Positions 1-9,262 of a stretch of 32,610 nt of DNA are shown in pieces; the stretch's first letter is position 1, and each line of letters opens with the position of its first letter. The notes under the pieces are model-generated. The model was given only the letters and a program-made list of their open reading frames with translations. It was not told where the DNA came from and ran no database searches. The DNA comes from Rhodospirillales bacterium (GTDB lineage: Bacteria > Pseudomonadota > Alphaproteobacteria > Reyranellales > Reyranellaceae): the NCBI GenBank assembly GCA_947469635.1, contig CANIRG010000016.1:1-32610 (forward strand). The letters are read 5' to 3'. The translations under genes were made by a program, and so were the position numbers.

Positions 1-1
1 C

Positions 2-136
2 ACGCTCAATGCCTGCATCGCCGCCTACAACAACACTCCCCGAAAATGTCTTGGGTACAAGACCCCCGCTGAGGTACTTCTTCCTAAACTGTTGCACTTC
101 AAACGTGAATCCACACCCTCGCTACGCTCGGGATGA
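2..136 (+). CDS. IS30-family transposase, C-terminal fragment (5' end outside window)
   Basis: Frame 2 is open from the window edge to a TGA at 134-136 and encodes 44 residues. They contain YNNTPRKCLGYKTPAEV and then LLHFKRESTP, which match from memory the conserved end of IS30-type DDE transposases (a PRKxLGYxTPxEV block close to the C-terminus). The product would cut and join DNA at the element's ends. Only the tail is visible, so I cannot say whether the element is intact. No start codon or catalytic DDE residue lies inside the window. The last residues (PSLRSG) come from the left arm of the inverted repeat at 116-180, so the C-terminus may have been altered by that repeat. No terminal inverted repeat of an IS is recognisable downstream. 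Confidence 0.8.
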   Translation, partial: TLNACIAAYNNTPRKCLGYKTPAEVLLPKLLHFKRESTPSLRSG

Positions 137-180
137 CACTGGCGCTTGACCGAAAATTGTCATCCCGAGCGTAGCGAGGG
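116..180. repeat. 23-bp perfect inverted repeat shared by two convergent gene ends
   Basis: The left arm at 116-138 (CCCTCGCTACGCTCGGGATG plus ACA) is the exact reverse complement of the right arm at 158-180, with a 19-nt spacer. The arms resemble the dispersed 'GTCATCCCGAGCG-AGCGAGGGATC' repeats common in alphaproteobacterial genomes (from memory). The left arm encodes the transposase tail PSLRSG-stop. The right arm, read on minus, encodes the amidase tail PSLRSG-stop. The hairpin sits between convergent genes and could act as a bidirectional terminator, although no clear U tract follows on either side. Confidence 0.85.
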
Positions 181-1593
181 ATCTCGGGGACGCCGGTTCG
201 CCCACGGGCGCGCAGCTTCGAGCTGGCCGGCCAGACGGAAAAGCACAGCCTCCGCGCCGAAGGCGGCGGAGAACATCACGCCTACCGGCAGGCCCTCGGG
301 CGTCCAATGCAGGGGCACCGACATGCTGGGCTGGCCGCTCATGTTGAAGAGGCCGGTGAAGGGCGAGAACGTCAGGATCGCTTCACGATAGGCCGCCATG
401 TCGGGGTTGTTGGTGTGCTGGGCGCCCAGGAGCACCGGCGGCTTGGTCATCGTCGGGCTCATCAGCACATCGTATTTCTCATGAAAGGCCGCCATGCGCC
501 GGCCGTGGCGATGGATGGCGCGCTGGGCTCGGGCATAGGCTTCGGCCGGCAGGGTCGCCGCGAAGTCGGCGGCGTCCTGCACCACCGTATCGACCTCGCC
601 GCGCCTGGGCTCGACGCCGCCGTTCAGCAGCAGGACAGACACCCGCAGGTTGGTCGCCACGAGCACCCAGAGCGACTGGGCGAGCTCCGGCCAGTCGACT
701 TCCGGCAAGGCCGGCTCGACGTGATGGCCGAGCTCTTCCATCAGCCTGGCCGCATTCTCGACGGCCTTGGTGCATTCGGGATCTACCGCCACGCCCGAGA
801 AGGGCGTGAGCTGGAGGGCGACGCGCAGGCGGCCAGGCGGCGTGCCGACCTCCTTCAGGAAGGGACGCTCCACAGGCGGCGCGCAATAGGGATCGCCCGG
901 CGCAGCGCCGTGGGTGCAGTCGAGCATCGCCGCGCTGTCGCGCACGGAGCGGGTCAGCACATGGTTGATGGCGAGGCTGCCCCAGCCCTCGCCCACCATC
1001 GGGCCGGACGGCGTGCGCGCCCGCGTGGGCTTGAGGCCAAACAGGCCACAGGCGGAGGCGGGGATGCGGATCGAGCCGCCCCCATCGCTGCCATGGGCCA
1101 GGGGCACGATGCCTGCGGCCACCGCGACGGCCGCGCCGCCGGAGGAGCCGCCCGAGGTCCGCGTCGGGTCCCAGGGATTGCGCGTGATGCCGGTCAGGCT
1201 CGTCTCGGTCGAGGCGGCGATGCCGAGCTCCGGCGTGGTCGTCTTGCCGAAGATGACCACGCCCGCGCGCTTGTAGCGCTGGACGAGCGTCGAATCGTGG
1301 TCGGCAGGCGGCGCGTTGCGGGCGAGCCGCGAGCCGTTGCGGGTGGGCGTGCCTTCGAGCGCAACGGAGACGTCCTTCAGCAGGAACGGCACGCCGCGGA
1401 AGGGACCCTCGGGCAGGCCCGCCGCGATCGCCGCGCGGGCCCTGTCGGGAAAGAGCTGCGAGAGGGGGTTGAGTGTGCTCTGCACGGCGTTGGCGCGCGC
1501 GACGGCCTCGTCGAGCAGCTCCTGCGGGCTCGCCTTTCCGGCGGCGACCAGGGCAGCCAGTGCCAGCCCGTCGTTGGTGTCGTAAGCGCTCAT
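160..1593 (-). CDS. Amidase (amidase signature family)
   Basis: The 477-residue protein hydrolyses an amide or related C-N bond; the substrate is unknown. The Ser-cisSer-Lys triad is visible: Lys about 73 in FLLKDV, the glycine/serine-rich TSGGSSGGAA at about 147-156 carrying the cis-Ser, and the nucleophilic Ser about 174 in GSDGGGSIRIPAS. Length is normal for the family. The ATG at 1591-1593 directly abuts the TAG of the upstream FAD oxidoreductase (TAGATG), so the two are probably translated from one mRNA and may act in one nitrogen-compound pathway (inference). The last residues, RDPSLRSG, lie in the inverted repeat at 158-180 and look like a recent replacement of the native C-terminus. 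Class is certain, substrate is not. Confidence 0.93.
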   Translation of the reverse strand: MSAYDTNDGLALAALVAAGKASPQELLDEAVARANAVQSTLNPLSQLFPDRARAAIAAGLPEGPFRGVPFLLKDVSVALEGTPTRNGSRLARNAPPADHDSTLVQRYKRAGVVIFGKTTTPELGIAASTETSLTGITRNPWDPTRTSGGSSGGAAVAVAAGIVPLAHGSDGGGSIRIPASACGLFGLKPTRARTPSGPMVGEGWGSLAINHVLTRSVRDSAAMLDCTHGAAPGDPYCAPPVERPFLKEVGTPPGRLRVALQLTPFSGVAVDPECTKAVENAARLMEELGHHVEPALPEVDWPELAQSLWVLVATNLRVSVLLLNGGVEPRRGEVDTVVQDAADFAATLPAEAYARAQRAIHRHGRRMAAFHEKYDVLMSPTMTKPPVLLGAQHTNNPDMAAYREAILTFSPFTGLFNMSGQPSMSVPLHWTPEGLPVGVMFSAAFGAEAVLFRLAGQLEAARPWANRRPRDPSLRSG

Positions 1594-2949
1594 CTACATC
1601 ATCCCCGGTTCGCCGAGGTTGGTTCCGTCGATCATGCGGCTGTAGCGGAAGGGATAGGGGTCGACGATCGGCGGATCGCCGGCGATCAGGTCAGCCGCGA
1701 GCCGCCCCGCCGCCGGCCCGATGCCGAAGCCGTGGCCGGTATAGCCGGTGGAGAGGTACAGGCCCGGCATCGTGTCCACGGCCGAGATCACCGGGATGCC
1801 GTCGGGTGTCGAATCGATCATGCCGCCCCAGGATTGCGCCACCTGCAGGCCGGCCAGCGCTGGATAGTGCTCGGCGAGCTTGGTGAGGCCCTGCTTCACA
1901 AGGTCGGGGTCGGCGGCCGGATCGAGCGTGCGTTGCCGTTCGAAGGGGGACACGCCGTCGAACGACCAGCGTGCCAGGGCTTCCGGTCCTTCGAAGAACG
2001 AGCGGCCGATGCCGAACTTCAATCCCGCGCGCCGCTTCTTGAAGGTCGGCCAGAACTGACGGGCATACATGAGGCCCTGCGGCGACAGCTCGACCAGCCC
2101 GCGCCCGCCCAGCCCGACCGTATAGCCACCGTCGAGACGGCGACGGATCGTGACGTCGGGCAGCGACAGGCCGCCGTCGGTGACCGTCGGTGCGGCGGCC
2201 GTGGCGAATGAGGTGGAGCGCACGCCGGCCTGCGGCAGGCGAATGCCGTGGCGACGGCAGAAGAGCGAGCTCCAGACGCCGCCCGCGCACAGAACGGCAC
2301 GGGTGCGGATCGCGCCCTTCTCGGTGATGACGCCCGAGACCTTGCCGGCCTCCGTCTCGAGGCCGCGGGCGGCGCAGTCCTGATGAATCGTTACTCCCAG
2401 CCGCCGAGCACCCTCGGCGATGGCAGGCCCGGCAAGCGAAGGCTCGGCGCGGCCGTCGGTCGGCGAATGTATGCCGCCGATCCAGTCACCCGTGCTGCCG
2501 GGCGTCAAGGCCTTGGCCTCCGCGGGGCTCAGCACGCGGCTGTGCATCTGATGGTCGCGGGCACGGAGCGTCCAGGCCTCCCACATCGCGAGGTCGGCGG
2601 GCCGGTCGGTGACGTAGACGATGCCGGTGCGGCGAAAGCCCAGTTCCACACCCAGCTCGCGCCCGAGGTCCCCCCAGATTGCCAGGCTCTTCATGGCCAG
2701 CGGCAGCTCACGCAGGTCTCGATGCTGCTGGCGGCACCAACCCCAGTTGCGGCTGGTCTGCTCACCGCCGACCCGGCCTTTTTCGACCAGGGCAACCGAG
2801 TGCCCCTTCTTCGCCAGGGCATAGGCGGCGGCGCAGCCGGCGATGCCGCCGCCGATCACCACGACATCGGCCGTAGCCGGCAGTCCTTCGTCGCTCGCAA
2901 CAGCCTGTACGGAAGGAGACATCGACACCCCTGGACCCTTGTCGGTCAT
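1594..2949 (-). CDS. FAD-dependent oxidoreductase, DAO (glycine/D-amino acid oxidase) family
   Basis: The N-terminal dinucleotide-binding fold is shown by [21 protein letters not shown] (quoted in part: GGGIAG at about 33-38) followed by an acidic end of the second strand (LVEKG). The C-terminal flavin-binding element is [19 protein letters not shown]. Family members oxidise secondary or primary amines of amino acids such as sarcosine, glycine or D-amino acids; the substrate here is unknown. I chose the ATG at 2949 (451 aa) over the track's 2985 because a good Shine-Dalgarno (ATAGGAGACC) precedes it and because 2985 leaves only 19 bp before divergent htpG. It is the first gene of a unit with the amidase. 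No signal peptide is seen, so it is probably cytoplasmic. Confidence 0.9.
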   Translation of the reverse strand: MTDKGPGVSMSPSVQAVASDEGLPATADVVVIGGGIAGCAAAYALAKKGHSVALVEKGRVGGEQTSRNWGWCRQQHRDLRELPLAMKSLAIWGDLGRELGVELGFRRTGIVYVTDRPADLAMWEAWTLRARDHQMHSRVLSPAEAKALTPGSTGDWIGGIHSPTDGRAEPSLAGPAIAEGARRLGVTIHQDCAARGLETEAGKVSGVITEKGAIRTRAVLCAGGVWSSLFCRRHGIRLPQAGVRSTSFATAAAPTVTDGGLSLPDVTIRRRLDGGYTVGLGGRGLVELSPQGLMYARQFWPTFKKRRAGLKFGIGRSFFEGPEALARWSFDGVSPFERQRTLDPAADPDLVKQGLTKLAEHYPALAGLQVAQSWGGMIDSTPDGIPVISAVDTMPGLYLSTGYTGHGFGIGPAAGRLAADLIAGDPPIVDPYPFRYSRMIDGTNLGEPGMM

Positions 2950-3004
2950 GGCTGGTCTCCTATATCCATCGGCGGTTGAATTCACGTCAAATGGACAAAG
3001 AAAA

Positions 3005-4897
3005 ATGAATGGCGATCCCGCTGCGGCCCAGCCGCATCAATTCCAGGCCGAAGTCGCCGAGCTGCTGAACCTGATGGTTCACTCCGTCTACTCGGAGACC
3101 GACATCTTCCTGCGGGAGCTGGTCTCCAACGCTTCCGATGCCTGCGACAAGATCCGCTATGACGCCATCGCCACGCCCGAGCTGCTGGCCGGGGACGACA
3201 GGCTGGCGATCCGCATCGTGCCCAATGCGGAGGCCAAGACCCTCACGATCTCCGACAACGGGATCGGCATGGACCGCCAGGAGCTGATCGACAATCTCGG
3301 CACGGTCGCGAAATCCGGCACCAAGGCTTTCCTGAAGGGAATGAAGGACGCGAAGGAAGGGCTGGGCCTGATCGGCCAGTTCGGCGTCGGCTTCTATGCC
3401 GCCTTCATGGTGGCCGACCGGATCGAGGTGACGAGCCGCCGGGCAGGGGCGTCGGAGGCCTGGGTCTGGACCTCCGCCGGCGGGGCGGGCTTCGAGATGG
3501 TGCCGGCGAGCGAGGAACAGGCCAAGCGCGTGCCGCGTGGCACCGAGATCGTGCTGCACCTCAAGGACGATGCAGCGAAATACCTGCAGCCGTTCGAGCT
3601 GGAGCGGATCGTCAGGACCTATTCGGACCATATCCTCTTCCCCATCGAGCTGGTCGACGACAAGGGCGAGGCACGCCAGATCAATGCCGCCAGCGCCCTG
3701 TGGCAGCGCTCGAAGTCCGAGGTGAAGCCGGAGGACTACGCCCAGGCGTATCGCACGCTGGCGATGGCCTTCGACGAGCCGGCCCTCACGCTGCATTACA
3801 AGGTCGAGGGGCGGCAGTCCTATGCCGTGCTGCTGTTCGTGCCGACCACGCCGCCGTTCGACCTCGCCGACCCCGGCCGCAAGGGACGGGTGAAGCTCTA
3901 TGTCCGCCGCGTCTACATCACCGACGATGCCGAGCTGCTGCCGCCCTACCTGCGGTTCGTGCGCGGCGTCGTCGACAGCGAGGATTTGCCGCTCAACCTC
4001 TCGCGCGAGATGCTGCAGAACAACCCGCAGGTCGTGCAGATCCGCAACGGCCTCACCACGCGTGTCATCAGTGAGCTGGAGAGCACGGCGACCAAGGACG
4101 CCGATACCTTCACCAAGGTCTGGACGGCGTTCGGGCCAGTGCTGAAGGAAGGTCTCTACGAGGATCACGAGCGCCGCGGCCAGCTTCTTGCCCTGGCACG
4201 CTTTCCCTCGACCGCCGGAGACGGGCTGCGCTCGCTCAAGGACTATCTCGCCGACCTCAAGCCCAACCAGACCGAGATCTATTACCTGGTGGGCGAGAGC
4301 ATCGATCGCCTCAAGTCCAATCCCAAGCTGGAGGCCGCTCGGGCCCGAGGCATCGAGGTGTTGCTGCTGACCGACGCGATCGATGCTTTCTGGACGACCA
4401 TGCCGCAGGAGTTCGAAGGCAAGCCGCTGAAGTCGCTGAGCCAGGGAGATGTCGACTTCGGATTGGTGCCTCTCGTCGACAAGGCCGAGGGCGAATCGGA
4501 CAAGAAGACCAGCGTCGAAGACGACACGGCTGTCATCGAGGCCGTGAAGGGTGCGCTCGGTGACAAGGTCTCAGAGGTGCGGGCGTCCCAGCGCCTGACC
4601 GAAAGCGCCTCCTGCCTCGTGGCCACCGCCCAGGGCCGCGATCGCGAGCTGGAGCGCCTGCTCGCGCGCCAGAACCGCGGCAGCGGCGCCAAGCCGATCC
4701 TCGAGCTGAACATGGGCCACGACATGGTTCGGGCGCTGGGGACGGCGCGGACCGCCGGCCGCGAGGACGATGTGCTGGATCTGGCGAGCCTGCTTCTCGA
4801 CCAGGCCCATATCCTCGATGGCGAAATCCCCGCCGATCCGGCTTCTTTCGCGAGAAGGCTCAATGCCTTTGTGGTTCGCGGGCTCCGAACCGGCTAG
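3005..4897 (+). CDS. htpG: Molecular chaperone HtpG (Hsp90)
   Basis: The 630-residue product is a bacterial Hsp90, an ATP-dependent cytoplasmic dimeric chaperone; the length matches the family (about 620-640). GHKL ATPase motifs are present in order: ELVSNASDA (about 38-46), ISDNGIGM with [11 protein letters not shown], and [14 protein letters not shown]. The middle-domain block [11 protein letters not shown] holds the conserved catalytic-loop arginine. The C-terminus ends in the dimerisation region. The ORF track starts at 2843, but homologues begin near MNGDP..QFQAEV, so I place the start at ATG 3005. The upstream purine-rich AAAGAAAA is a poor Shine-Dalgarno. It is divergent from the FAD oxidoreductase, with a 55-bp shared promoter region and no heat-shock element that I can recognise. 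Confidence 0.97.
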   Translation: MNGDPAAAQPHQFQAEVAELLNLMVHSVYSETDIFLRELVSNASDACDKIRYDAIATPELLAGDDRLAIRIVPNAEAKTLTISDNGIGMDRQELIDNLGTVAKSGTKAFLKGMKDAKEGLGLIGQFGVGFYAAFMVADRIEVTSRRAGASEAWVWTSAGGAGFEMVPASEEQAKRVPRGTEIVLHLKDDAAKYLQPFELERIVRTYSDHILFPIELVDDKGEARQINAASALWQRSKSEVKPEDYAQAYRTLAMAFDEPALTLHYKVEGRQSYAVLLFVPTTPPFDLADPGRKGRVKLYVRRVYITDDAELLPPYLRFVRGVVDSEDLPLNLSREMLQNNPQVVQIRNGLTTRVISELESTATKDADTFTKVWTAFGPVLKEGLYEDHERRGQLLALARFPSTAGDGLRSLKDYLADLKPNQTEIYYLVGESIDRLKSNPKLEAARARGIEVLLLTDAIDAFWTTMPQEFEGKPLKSLSQGDVDFGLVPLVDKAEGESDKKTSVEDDTAVIEAVKGALGDKVSEVRASQRLTESASCLVATAQGRDRELERLLARQNRGSGAKPILELNMGHDMVRALGTARTAGREDDVLDLASLLLDQAHILDGEIPADPASFARRLNAFVVRGLRTG

Positions 4898-4961
4898 AGC
4901 CATGCATTGTCGTAATTGTGCACTGGCCTGAGGCCAATTCGTCGGGCAAAGTCGCAGCCCA

Positions 4962-5767
4962 ATGCTCAAAATAGAAGCACTAACAAAGGTCTATGGGGGG
5001 TAGCGGCCGTCGACAACGTCACCTTCGACGTTCCGGCGGGCCAGATGGTCGGGATCATCGGCCGCTCCGGCGCCGGGAAGTCGACCCTGCTACGCATGAT
5101 CAACCGGCTGACCGACCCGACCTCGGGCCGCATCCTGTGGCAGGAGGCTGACGCCGTCGATGTCGGCGCCCTGCGCGGTCGCCGCCTGCGCGAATGGCGG
5201 GCGCGCTGCGCCATGGTCTTCCAGCAGTTCAACCTCGTGCCGCGTCTGCAGGTGCTGACCAACGTCCTGATCGGCCGCATCAGCTATCGCGGCACCCTGC
5301 CCGGCCTGCTCGGCTTCTTCTCCGACCAGGACCGCGCGCTCACGGTACGGGCGCTCGAACGGCTCGACATGGTCGACCATGCGCTGCATCGCGCCGATGC
5401 CCTGTCGGGCGGCCAGCAGCAGCGCGTCGCCATCGCCCGCGCGCTGGTTCAGGAACCCAAGATCCTCCTGGCCGACGAGCCGATTGCCTCGCTCGACCTG
5501 CGCAACGCCACCATCGTCATGGATGCGTTGCGCCGCATCAACAAGGAAGACGGCATCACCGTCATCGCCAACCTGCATCTGTTGCAGTCAGCACGGGACT
5601 ATTGCGACCGCATCATCGGCATGCGCAAGGGCACGATCGTGTTCGATGGCCCGCCCTCGGCGCTGACCGACGCGCAGGCTCGCGAGATCTATGCTGTCGG
5701 CGGCGATGGGACCGAAGAAGAGGTCGCCATGGTCATGGACGCCACCTCGGCTCCGGTCCGGCACTGA
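4962..5767 (+). CDS. phnC: Phosphonate-type ABC transporter ATPase PhnC, apparent one-base frameshift near the start
   Basis: This is the ATPase of a phosphonate/phosphate-ester importer. Walker A (GRSGAGKST), signature ([14 protein letters not shown]), Walker B ([12 protein letters not shown]) and an H-loop (ANLHLLQSA) are all present. The natural N-terminus, [13 protein letters not shown], starts at ATG 4962 but reaches a TAG at 5001 straight after six G (4995-5000). One extra G, or a -1 ribosomal slip on GGGGGG, would join it to [12 protein letters not shown] and give a normal 268-residue protein. The track's alternative start at 4916 is a TTG in the downstream frame and would replace the first beta strand and the A-loop tyrosine (KVYGG) with unrelated residues. 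Whether this is sequencing error, mutation or slippage cannot be decided here. The gene lies 64 bp after htpG and 26 bp before phnD. Confidence 0.88.
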
Positions 5768-5793
5768 ACCAAAAAAGAGAACAGGGAGAAACC

Positions 5794-6720
5794 ATGATCG
5801 AGCGCACCTTGCGAAGGGCTGTTCTGGCCGGCCTGGCATCGGCCGTCCTCGCCGCCGTCCCGGCCTCGGCCGACGAATTCATCGGCGGCTGGCAGACGAA
5901 GTTCCCGGTCGTGAAGTACGGCGTCATCCCGGTCGAGACGCAGGGCCAGACGACCAAGTCGATGGATACCTTCCTGGCCCATGCCCAGAAGGAAACCGGC
6001 GCGAAGTGGGAACTCTACACCGCGACCGACTATTCCGGCGTGATGAACGCGCTGATCGCGGGCCAGATCCACGTCGCCTGGCTCTCGGGCTTCAGCTACT
6101 GCCAGACCCACGGCGATTCCAAGGGCGGCGTCGAGGCGCTGGTGGCGGCCCAGGAGCCGGACGGCTCGATGGGCTACAATGCCGTGATCGTCGTCAAGGC
6201 CGACAGCCCCTACAAGACCTACGAGGATCTCAAGGGCAAGGTCGTCGCCCGCACCGATCCGCTCTCGGGCTCGGGCTATCTCATCCCGACGGCGGCCTTC
6301 CGCCAGATGGGCAAGCCGGTCGACCAATATTTCCAGAGCCCGCTGGCCGGCGGTCATCCGCAGGCGGTGCTGGGCGTGCTGCGCGGCACCTACGAAGGCG
6401 CCTTCACCTGGACCAGCAAGGACGACAATATCGGCAACCTGCGCCAGATGATGAACAAGAACCTGCTCAAGCGCGAGCAGATCCGCATCGTCTGGACCTC
6501 GCCGCAGCTTCCGTCGCCGCCGGTGGTGATCCGCAAGGACCTGCCGCTTGAGATGCGGGCCGACATCGAGAAGCTCTTCATCCGCCTCAAGGACCACAGC
6601 ATGCCGCTGGCCGAGTCGGTGGCCCAGGGCAAGACCAACGGCATGGTCCGCGTCTATCACGAGGACTATCGCCTGATCTGCCAGGCCGCCGACCTCGAGC
6701 GCGAATCGCGCAAGAAATAG
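5794..6720 (+). CDS. phnD: Phosphonate/phosphite/phosphate ABC transporter periplasmic binding protein PhnD
   Basis: The 308-residue protein begins with a cationic and hydrophobic signal peptide (MIERTLRRAVLAGLASAVL) and a likely cleavage after PASA. The mature part has the PhnD-type fold signatures: YGVIPVET, a substrate loop near WLSGFSY, and YEDLKGKVVARTDPLSGSGYLIP, which corresponds to the family's DLKGK..DP.STSGYL block. It would capture an organophosphonate or related oxyanion in the periplasm and deliver it to the two PhnE permeases. I chose ATG 5794, inside the larger track ORF, because GGGAGAA lies just upstream and the signal peptide begins there. The ligand cannot be inferred from sequence alone. 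Confidence 0.93.
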   Translation: MIERTLRRAVLAGLASAVLAAVPASADEFIGGWQTKFPVVKYGVIPVETQGQTTKSMDTFLAHAQKETGAKWELYTATDYSGVMNALIAGQIHVAWLSGFSYCQTHGDSKGGVEALVAAQEPDGSMGYNAVIVVKADSPYKTYEDLKGKVVARTDPLSGSGYLIPTAAFRQMGKPVDQYFQSPLAGGHPQAVLGVLRGTYEGAFTWTSKDDNIGNLRQMMNKNLLKREQIRIVWTSPQLPSPPVVIRKDLPLEMRADIEKLFIRLKDHSMPLAESVAQGKTNGMVRVYHEDYRLICQAADLERESRKK

Positions 6721-6742
6721 CGCGGGAGCGTTCGGGTCCGAC

Positions 6743-7612
6743 ATGTCGATGAGTGAGGGAGCCGCCCGGTTCGAGCGGCAGTACGCGGAGTATCGCCGCG
6801 GCAAGACGCTGTGGACCGCCGTGTTCTGGGCGGGCTTCGTCGTCTGCTTCGTCGTGTCGATGATCGTGGCGCGCTTCGACGTGGTGGCGTTGGCCGCCGG
6901 CCTGCCGCGCACCACCGAGTTCCTGGTCAAGCTGATCCCGCCGATCGGCTGGTCGACCTTCGCCCACGACATGGGCGAATGGTACTGGGGCCTCGGCAAG
7001 TGGCTCACCAGCCTCCTCAACACGCTGCTGATGGCCTATCTCGCGACCGTGCTGGGCACCATCATCGGCGGCGCGCTTTCGTTCTTTGCGGCGCGCAACC
7101 TGGTGAAGCATTACGCCGTCTACTGGGTCACGCGCCGCGTGCTGGAGATTGCCCGCACCGTGCCGGACATTGTCTGGGCGTTGCTCTTCGTGCTCGCGTT
7201 CGGCATCGGCCCGCTGGCCGGCGTGCTCGCCATCACCATCCATACGCTCGGTGCGCAGGGTAAATTGTTCGCCGAGGTCAACGAGAACGTGAGTCGTCTG
7301 CCGATCGAGGGCATCCGGGCGTCCGGCGGCAACTGGCTGCACGAGATGCGCTACGGCGTGCTGCCGCAAGCCCTGCCGAACTACATGTCCTACACCTTCT
7401 GGCGCATCGAGCTGAACGTACGCTCGGCGACGATCGTGGGCTTCGTCGGTGCCGGCGGCATCGGCCACGACCTGTTCACCTCGATCCAGCTGCTCTATTT
7501 CGCCGATGCCGGCGCCATCCTGCTGATCGTGGTGGGCACCATCATGCTGATCGACATTTTGAGCGAACGCTATCGCCATCTCCTGATCGGCAAGGAGCAG
7601 CTCAGCCAATGA
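6743..7612 (+). CDS. phnE: Phosphonate-type ABC transporter permease (PhnE-like, first copy)
   Basis: The 289-residue polytopic membrane protein has several hydrophobic segments, the first at about 25-45. A PhnE-type coupling region at about 190-235 reads GIRASGGNWLHEMRYGVLPQ and then VGFVGAGGIGHDL, the family's equivalent of the EAA loop that contacts the ATPase. It forms the translocation path together with the next gene, with which it shares an ATGA overlap (7609-7612). A second in-frame ATG at 6749 is an equally possible start. Two different PhnE permeases in a row resemble rhizobial phoCDET rather than the single-permease Escherichia arrangement. Confidence 0.92.
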   Translation: MSMSEGAARFERQYAEYRRGKTLWTAVFWAGFVVCFVVSMIVARFDVVALAAGLPRTTEFLVKLIPPIGWSTFAHDMGEWYWGLGKWLTSLLNTLLMAYLATVLGTIIGGALSFFAARNLVKHYAVYWVTRRVLEIARTVPDIVWALLFVLAFGIGPLAGVLAITIHTLGAQGKLFAEVNENVSRLPIEGIRASGGNWLHEMRYGVLPQALPNYMSYTFWRIELNVRSATIVGFVGAGGIGHDLFTSIQLLYFADAGAILLIVVGTIMLIDILSERYRHLLIGKEQLSQ

Positions 7613-8502
7613 GCCTCACCGCCTCCGAGATCGAAACAGCGCGCGCCCGCCTGCCGCGTGCCTTTGCCGCCGACCCTGCCGAGCAGTGGAAGCGCCGGCT
7701 GGTGTGGGGGGCCGCGACCGCGCTCACCATCTACTGCCTCTATCGCTTCGGCTTCTTCACCTGGATCTTCGCCGACGGTGTGCTGAAGTTCGGTTCGGTC
7801 GTGGTCGCCCAGCTCTTTCCGCCCACGGGCTTCGACCAGTTGCCGATGTTCCTGCGGGTCATGGGCGAGACGCTGGCCATGGCTTTCCTCGGCACCGTGC
7901 TGGGGGCGGTCGTGGCCTTTCCTTTGGCCTTCCTCGCCTCCAAGAACATGATGCCGTTCCGGCCGCTGCAGTTCGGCACGCGCCGTTTCGCCGACCTGCT
8001 GCGCGCCTTCGACTATCTGATCTGGGCGCTGATCTTCGTGCGTGCGATCGGGCTCGGCCCCATGGCCGGCATCATGGCCATCGCCATCGTCGAGGTCGGC
8101 ACCTTCATCAAGCTCTATTCCGAGGCGATCGAGAATCTCGACCGCAAGCAGATGGACGGCATCCGCGCCGCCGGTGGCGGCCGCCTGCACGTCATCCGCT
8201 ATGGCGTGCTGCCGCAGGTCATGCCGATGATGATCTCCAACACCCTCTACATGTTCGAGCACAATGCGCGCTCGGCCTCGATCCTGGGCATCGTCGGCGC
8301 CGGCGGCATCGGCTTCCTGCTGTCGGACCGTCTGCGCGCCTACGAGCTGCAGGAAGCCTGCCTGATCATCCTGATCGTGATCCTGACGGTCTACGCCATC
8401 GACTTCCTGTCCAAGAAGCTGCGCGAGAAGATCATCGGCGACGACCGCCATGCGCCTGTTGCCGACGACGTGCCGCAATTCACCGAACCGAAAGCAAAGT
8501 AG
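7609..8502 (+). CDS. phnE: Phosphonate-type ABC transporter permease (PhnE/PhoT-like, second copy)
   Basis: The 297-residue membrane protein is paralogous to the preceding gene. It has the same coupling-loop pattern, GIRAAGGGRLHVIRYGVLPQ, followed by ILGIVGAGGIGFLL at about 225-240, and several hydrophobic helices. The start ATG overlaps the previous stop by four bases, which implies translational coupling and equal stoichiometry, as expected for a heterodimeric permease. Its N-terminal 35 residues are hydrophilic and probably cytoplasmic. Its TAG (8500-8502) is immediately followed by the ATG of the nucleotidyltransferase gene, tying that enzyme to the importer. Confidence 0.92.
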   Translation: MSLTASEIETARARLPRAFAADPAEQWKRRLVWGAATALTIYCLYRFGFFTWIFADGVLKFGSVVVAQLFPPTGFDQLPMFLRVMGETLAMAFLGTVLGAVVAFPLAFLASKNMMPFRPLQFGTRRFADLLRAFDYLIWALIFVRAIGLGPMAGIMAIAIVEVGTFIKLYSEAIENLDRKQMDGIRAAGGGRLHVIRYGVLPQVMPMMISNTLYMFEHNARSASILGIVGAGGIGFLLSDRLRAYELQEACLIILIVILTVYAIDFLSKKLREKIIGDDRHAPVADDVPQFTEPKAK

Positions 8503-9255
8503 ATGCGCGCCATCATCATTGGAGCGGGCCGTGGCAGCCGGCTGATGCCGACCACCGAGAACTCGCCCAAGTGCTTCGCCGAGATCCAGGGCAAGCGCAT
8601 CCTCGACTGGACCGTGGAGGCGCTGAAGGGCGGCGGCTGCACCGAGATCGTGTTCATCGGCGGCTATCGCATCGACTCGGTGAAGCGCGAGTATCCCGAG
8701 TTCGTGTTCCGCGAGAACAAGGACTGGGAGAACAACAACATCCTGGTGTCGCTGATGTGCGCCGAGGATTTGATGGATCGGCCCTTCGTCACCAGCTACT
8801 CCGACATCCTGTTCACCAGGGAGGTCGTGCGCGGGCTGGTGGACTCGAAGGACGAGCTGTCGCTCGGCATCGATACCGACTGGCGCGAGCACTACAAGCC
8901 GCGGACCCAGCACCCGCCGCACGATGCCGAGAAGGCGATCACCAGGGGCGGCAAGGTCGAGCGCGTCTACCGCACCATCCCCTACGACGACGCCACCGGC
9001 GAGTTCATCGGCGTCGCCAAGTTCGGCGAGAAGGGCGCGCAGCAGTTCCGCGACTTCTATCACCGCCGCAAGGCGGAGTTCTGGGACAAGCCCTATCGCG
9101 AGGCCGCGATCTTCCAGAAGGCGTACCTGATCCACATGTTCCAGGACATGATCGAGCAGGGCACCCCGTTCGGGCATTTCGATACGCCGGGCAAGTATCG
9201 TGAGATCGACACGCAGGAAGACATGAACCTCGCCCAGACGCTGTGGAAGCCGTGA
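8503..9255 (+). CDS. Nucleotidyltransferase, LicC/PntC-like (CTP:phosphocholine or phosphonate cytidylyltransferase type)
   Basis: The 250-residue protein begins with the nucleotide-binding signature MRAIIIGAGRGSRL..PTTENSPKCF, where the G-x-G-x-R loop and the PK lysine contact the NTP. YSDIL at about 99-103 supplies the metal-binding aspartate and IDTQEDM near the C-terminus the second metal site, an arrangement seen in LicC (phosphocholine) and PntC (2-aminoethylphosphonate) cytidylyltransferases and in sugar-phosphate nucleotidyltransferases. Position directly after a phosphonate-type importer (zero spacing) favours a phosphonate or phospho-amino-alcohol acceptor (inference). No fused transaminase domain is present, unlike some PntC proteins. 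Sugar-1-phosphate nucleotidyltransferase is the main alternative. Confidence 0.8.
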   Translation: MRAIIIGAGRGSRLMPTTENSPKCFAEIQGKRILDWTVEALKGGGCTEIVFIGGYRIDSVKREYPEFVFRENKDWENNNILVSLMCAEDLMDRPFVTSYSDILFTREVVRGLVDSKDELSLGIDTDWREHYKPRTQHPPHDAEKAITRGGKVERVYRTIPYDDATGEFIGVAKFGEKGAQQFRDFYHRRKAEFWDKPYREAAIFQKAYLIHMFQDMIEQGTPFGHFDTPGKYREIDTQEDMNLAQTLWKP

Positions 9256-9262
9256 GCCAATA

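Noticed and set aside
307-2211. 634-residue plus-strand ORF antisense to the amidase and FAD oxidoreductase
   Set aside because: It has shadow composition (RHR, GRR and HAG runs) and no domain, while both genes on the opposite strand have complete catalytic motifs.
4907-4924. Possible Pho box before phnC (TTGTCGT-AATT-GTGCACT)
   Set aside because: The first half-site matches the CTGTCAT consensus at five of seven positions, but the second matches at only about three, so I do not report PhoB control.
4924-4936. TGGCC-TGA-GGCCA hairpin after htpG
   Set aside because: A 5-bp stem with no U tract is too weak to call a terminator.
4916-4961. TTG start at 4916 giving an uninterrupted phnC frame
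   Set aside because: It has no ribosome-binding site, and the resulting N-terminus ([12 protein letters not shown]) does not resemble ABC ATPases, whereas the other frame encodes the expected [12 protein letters not shown] strand.
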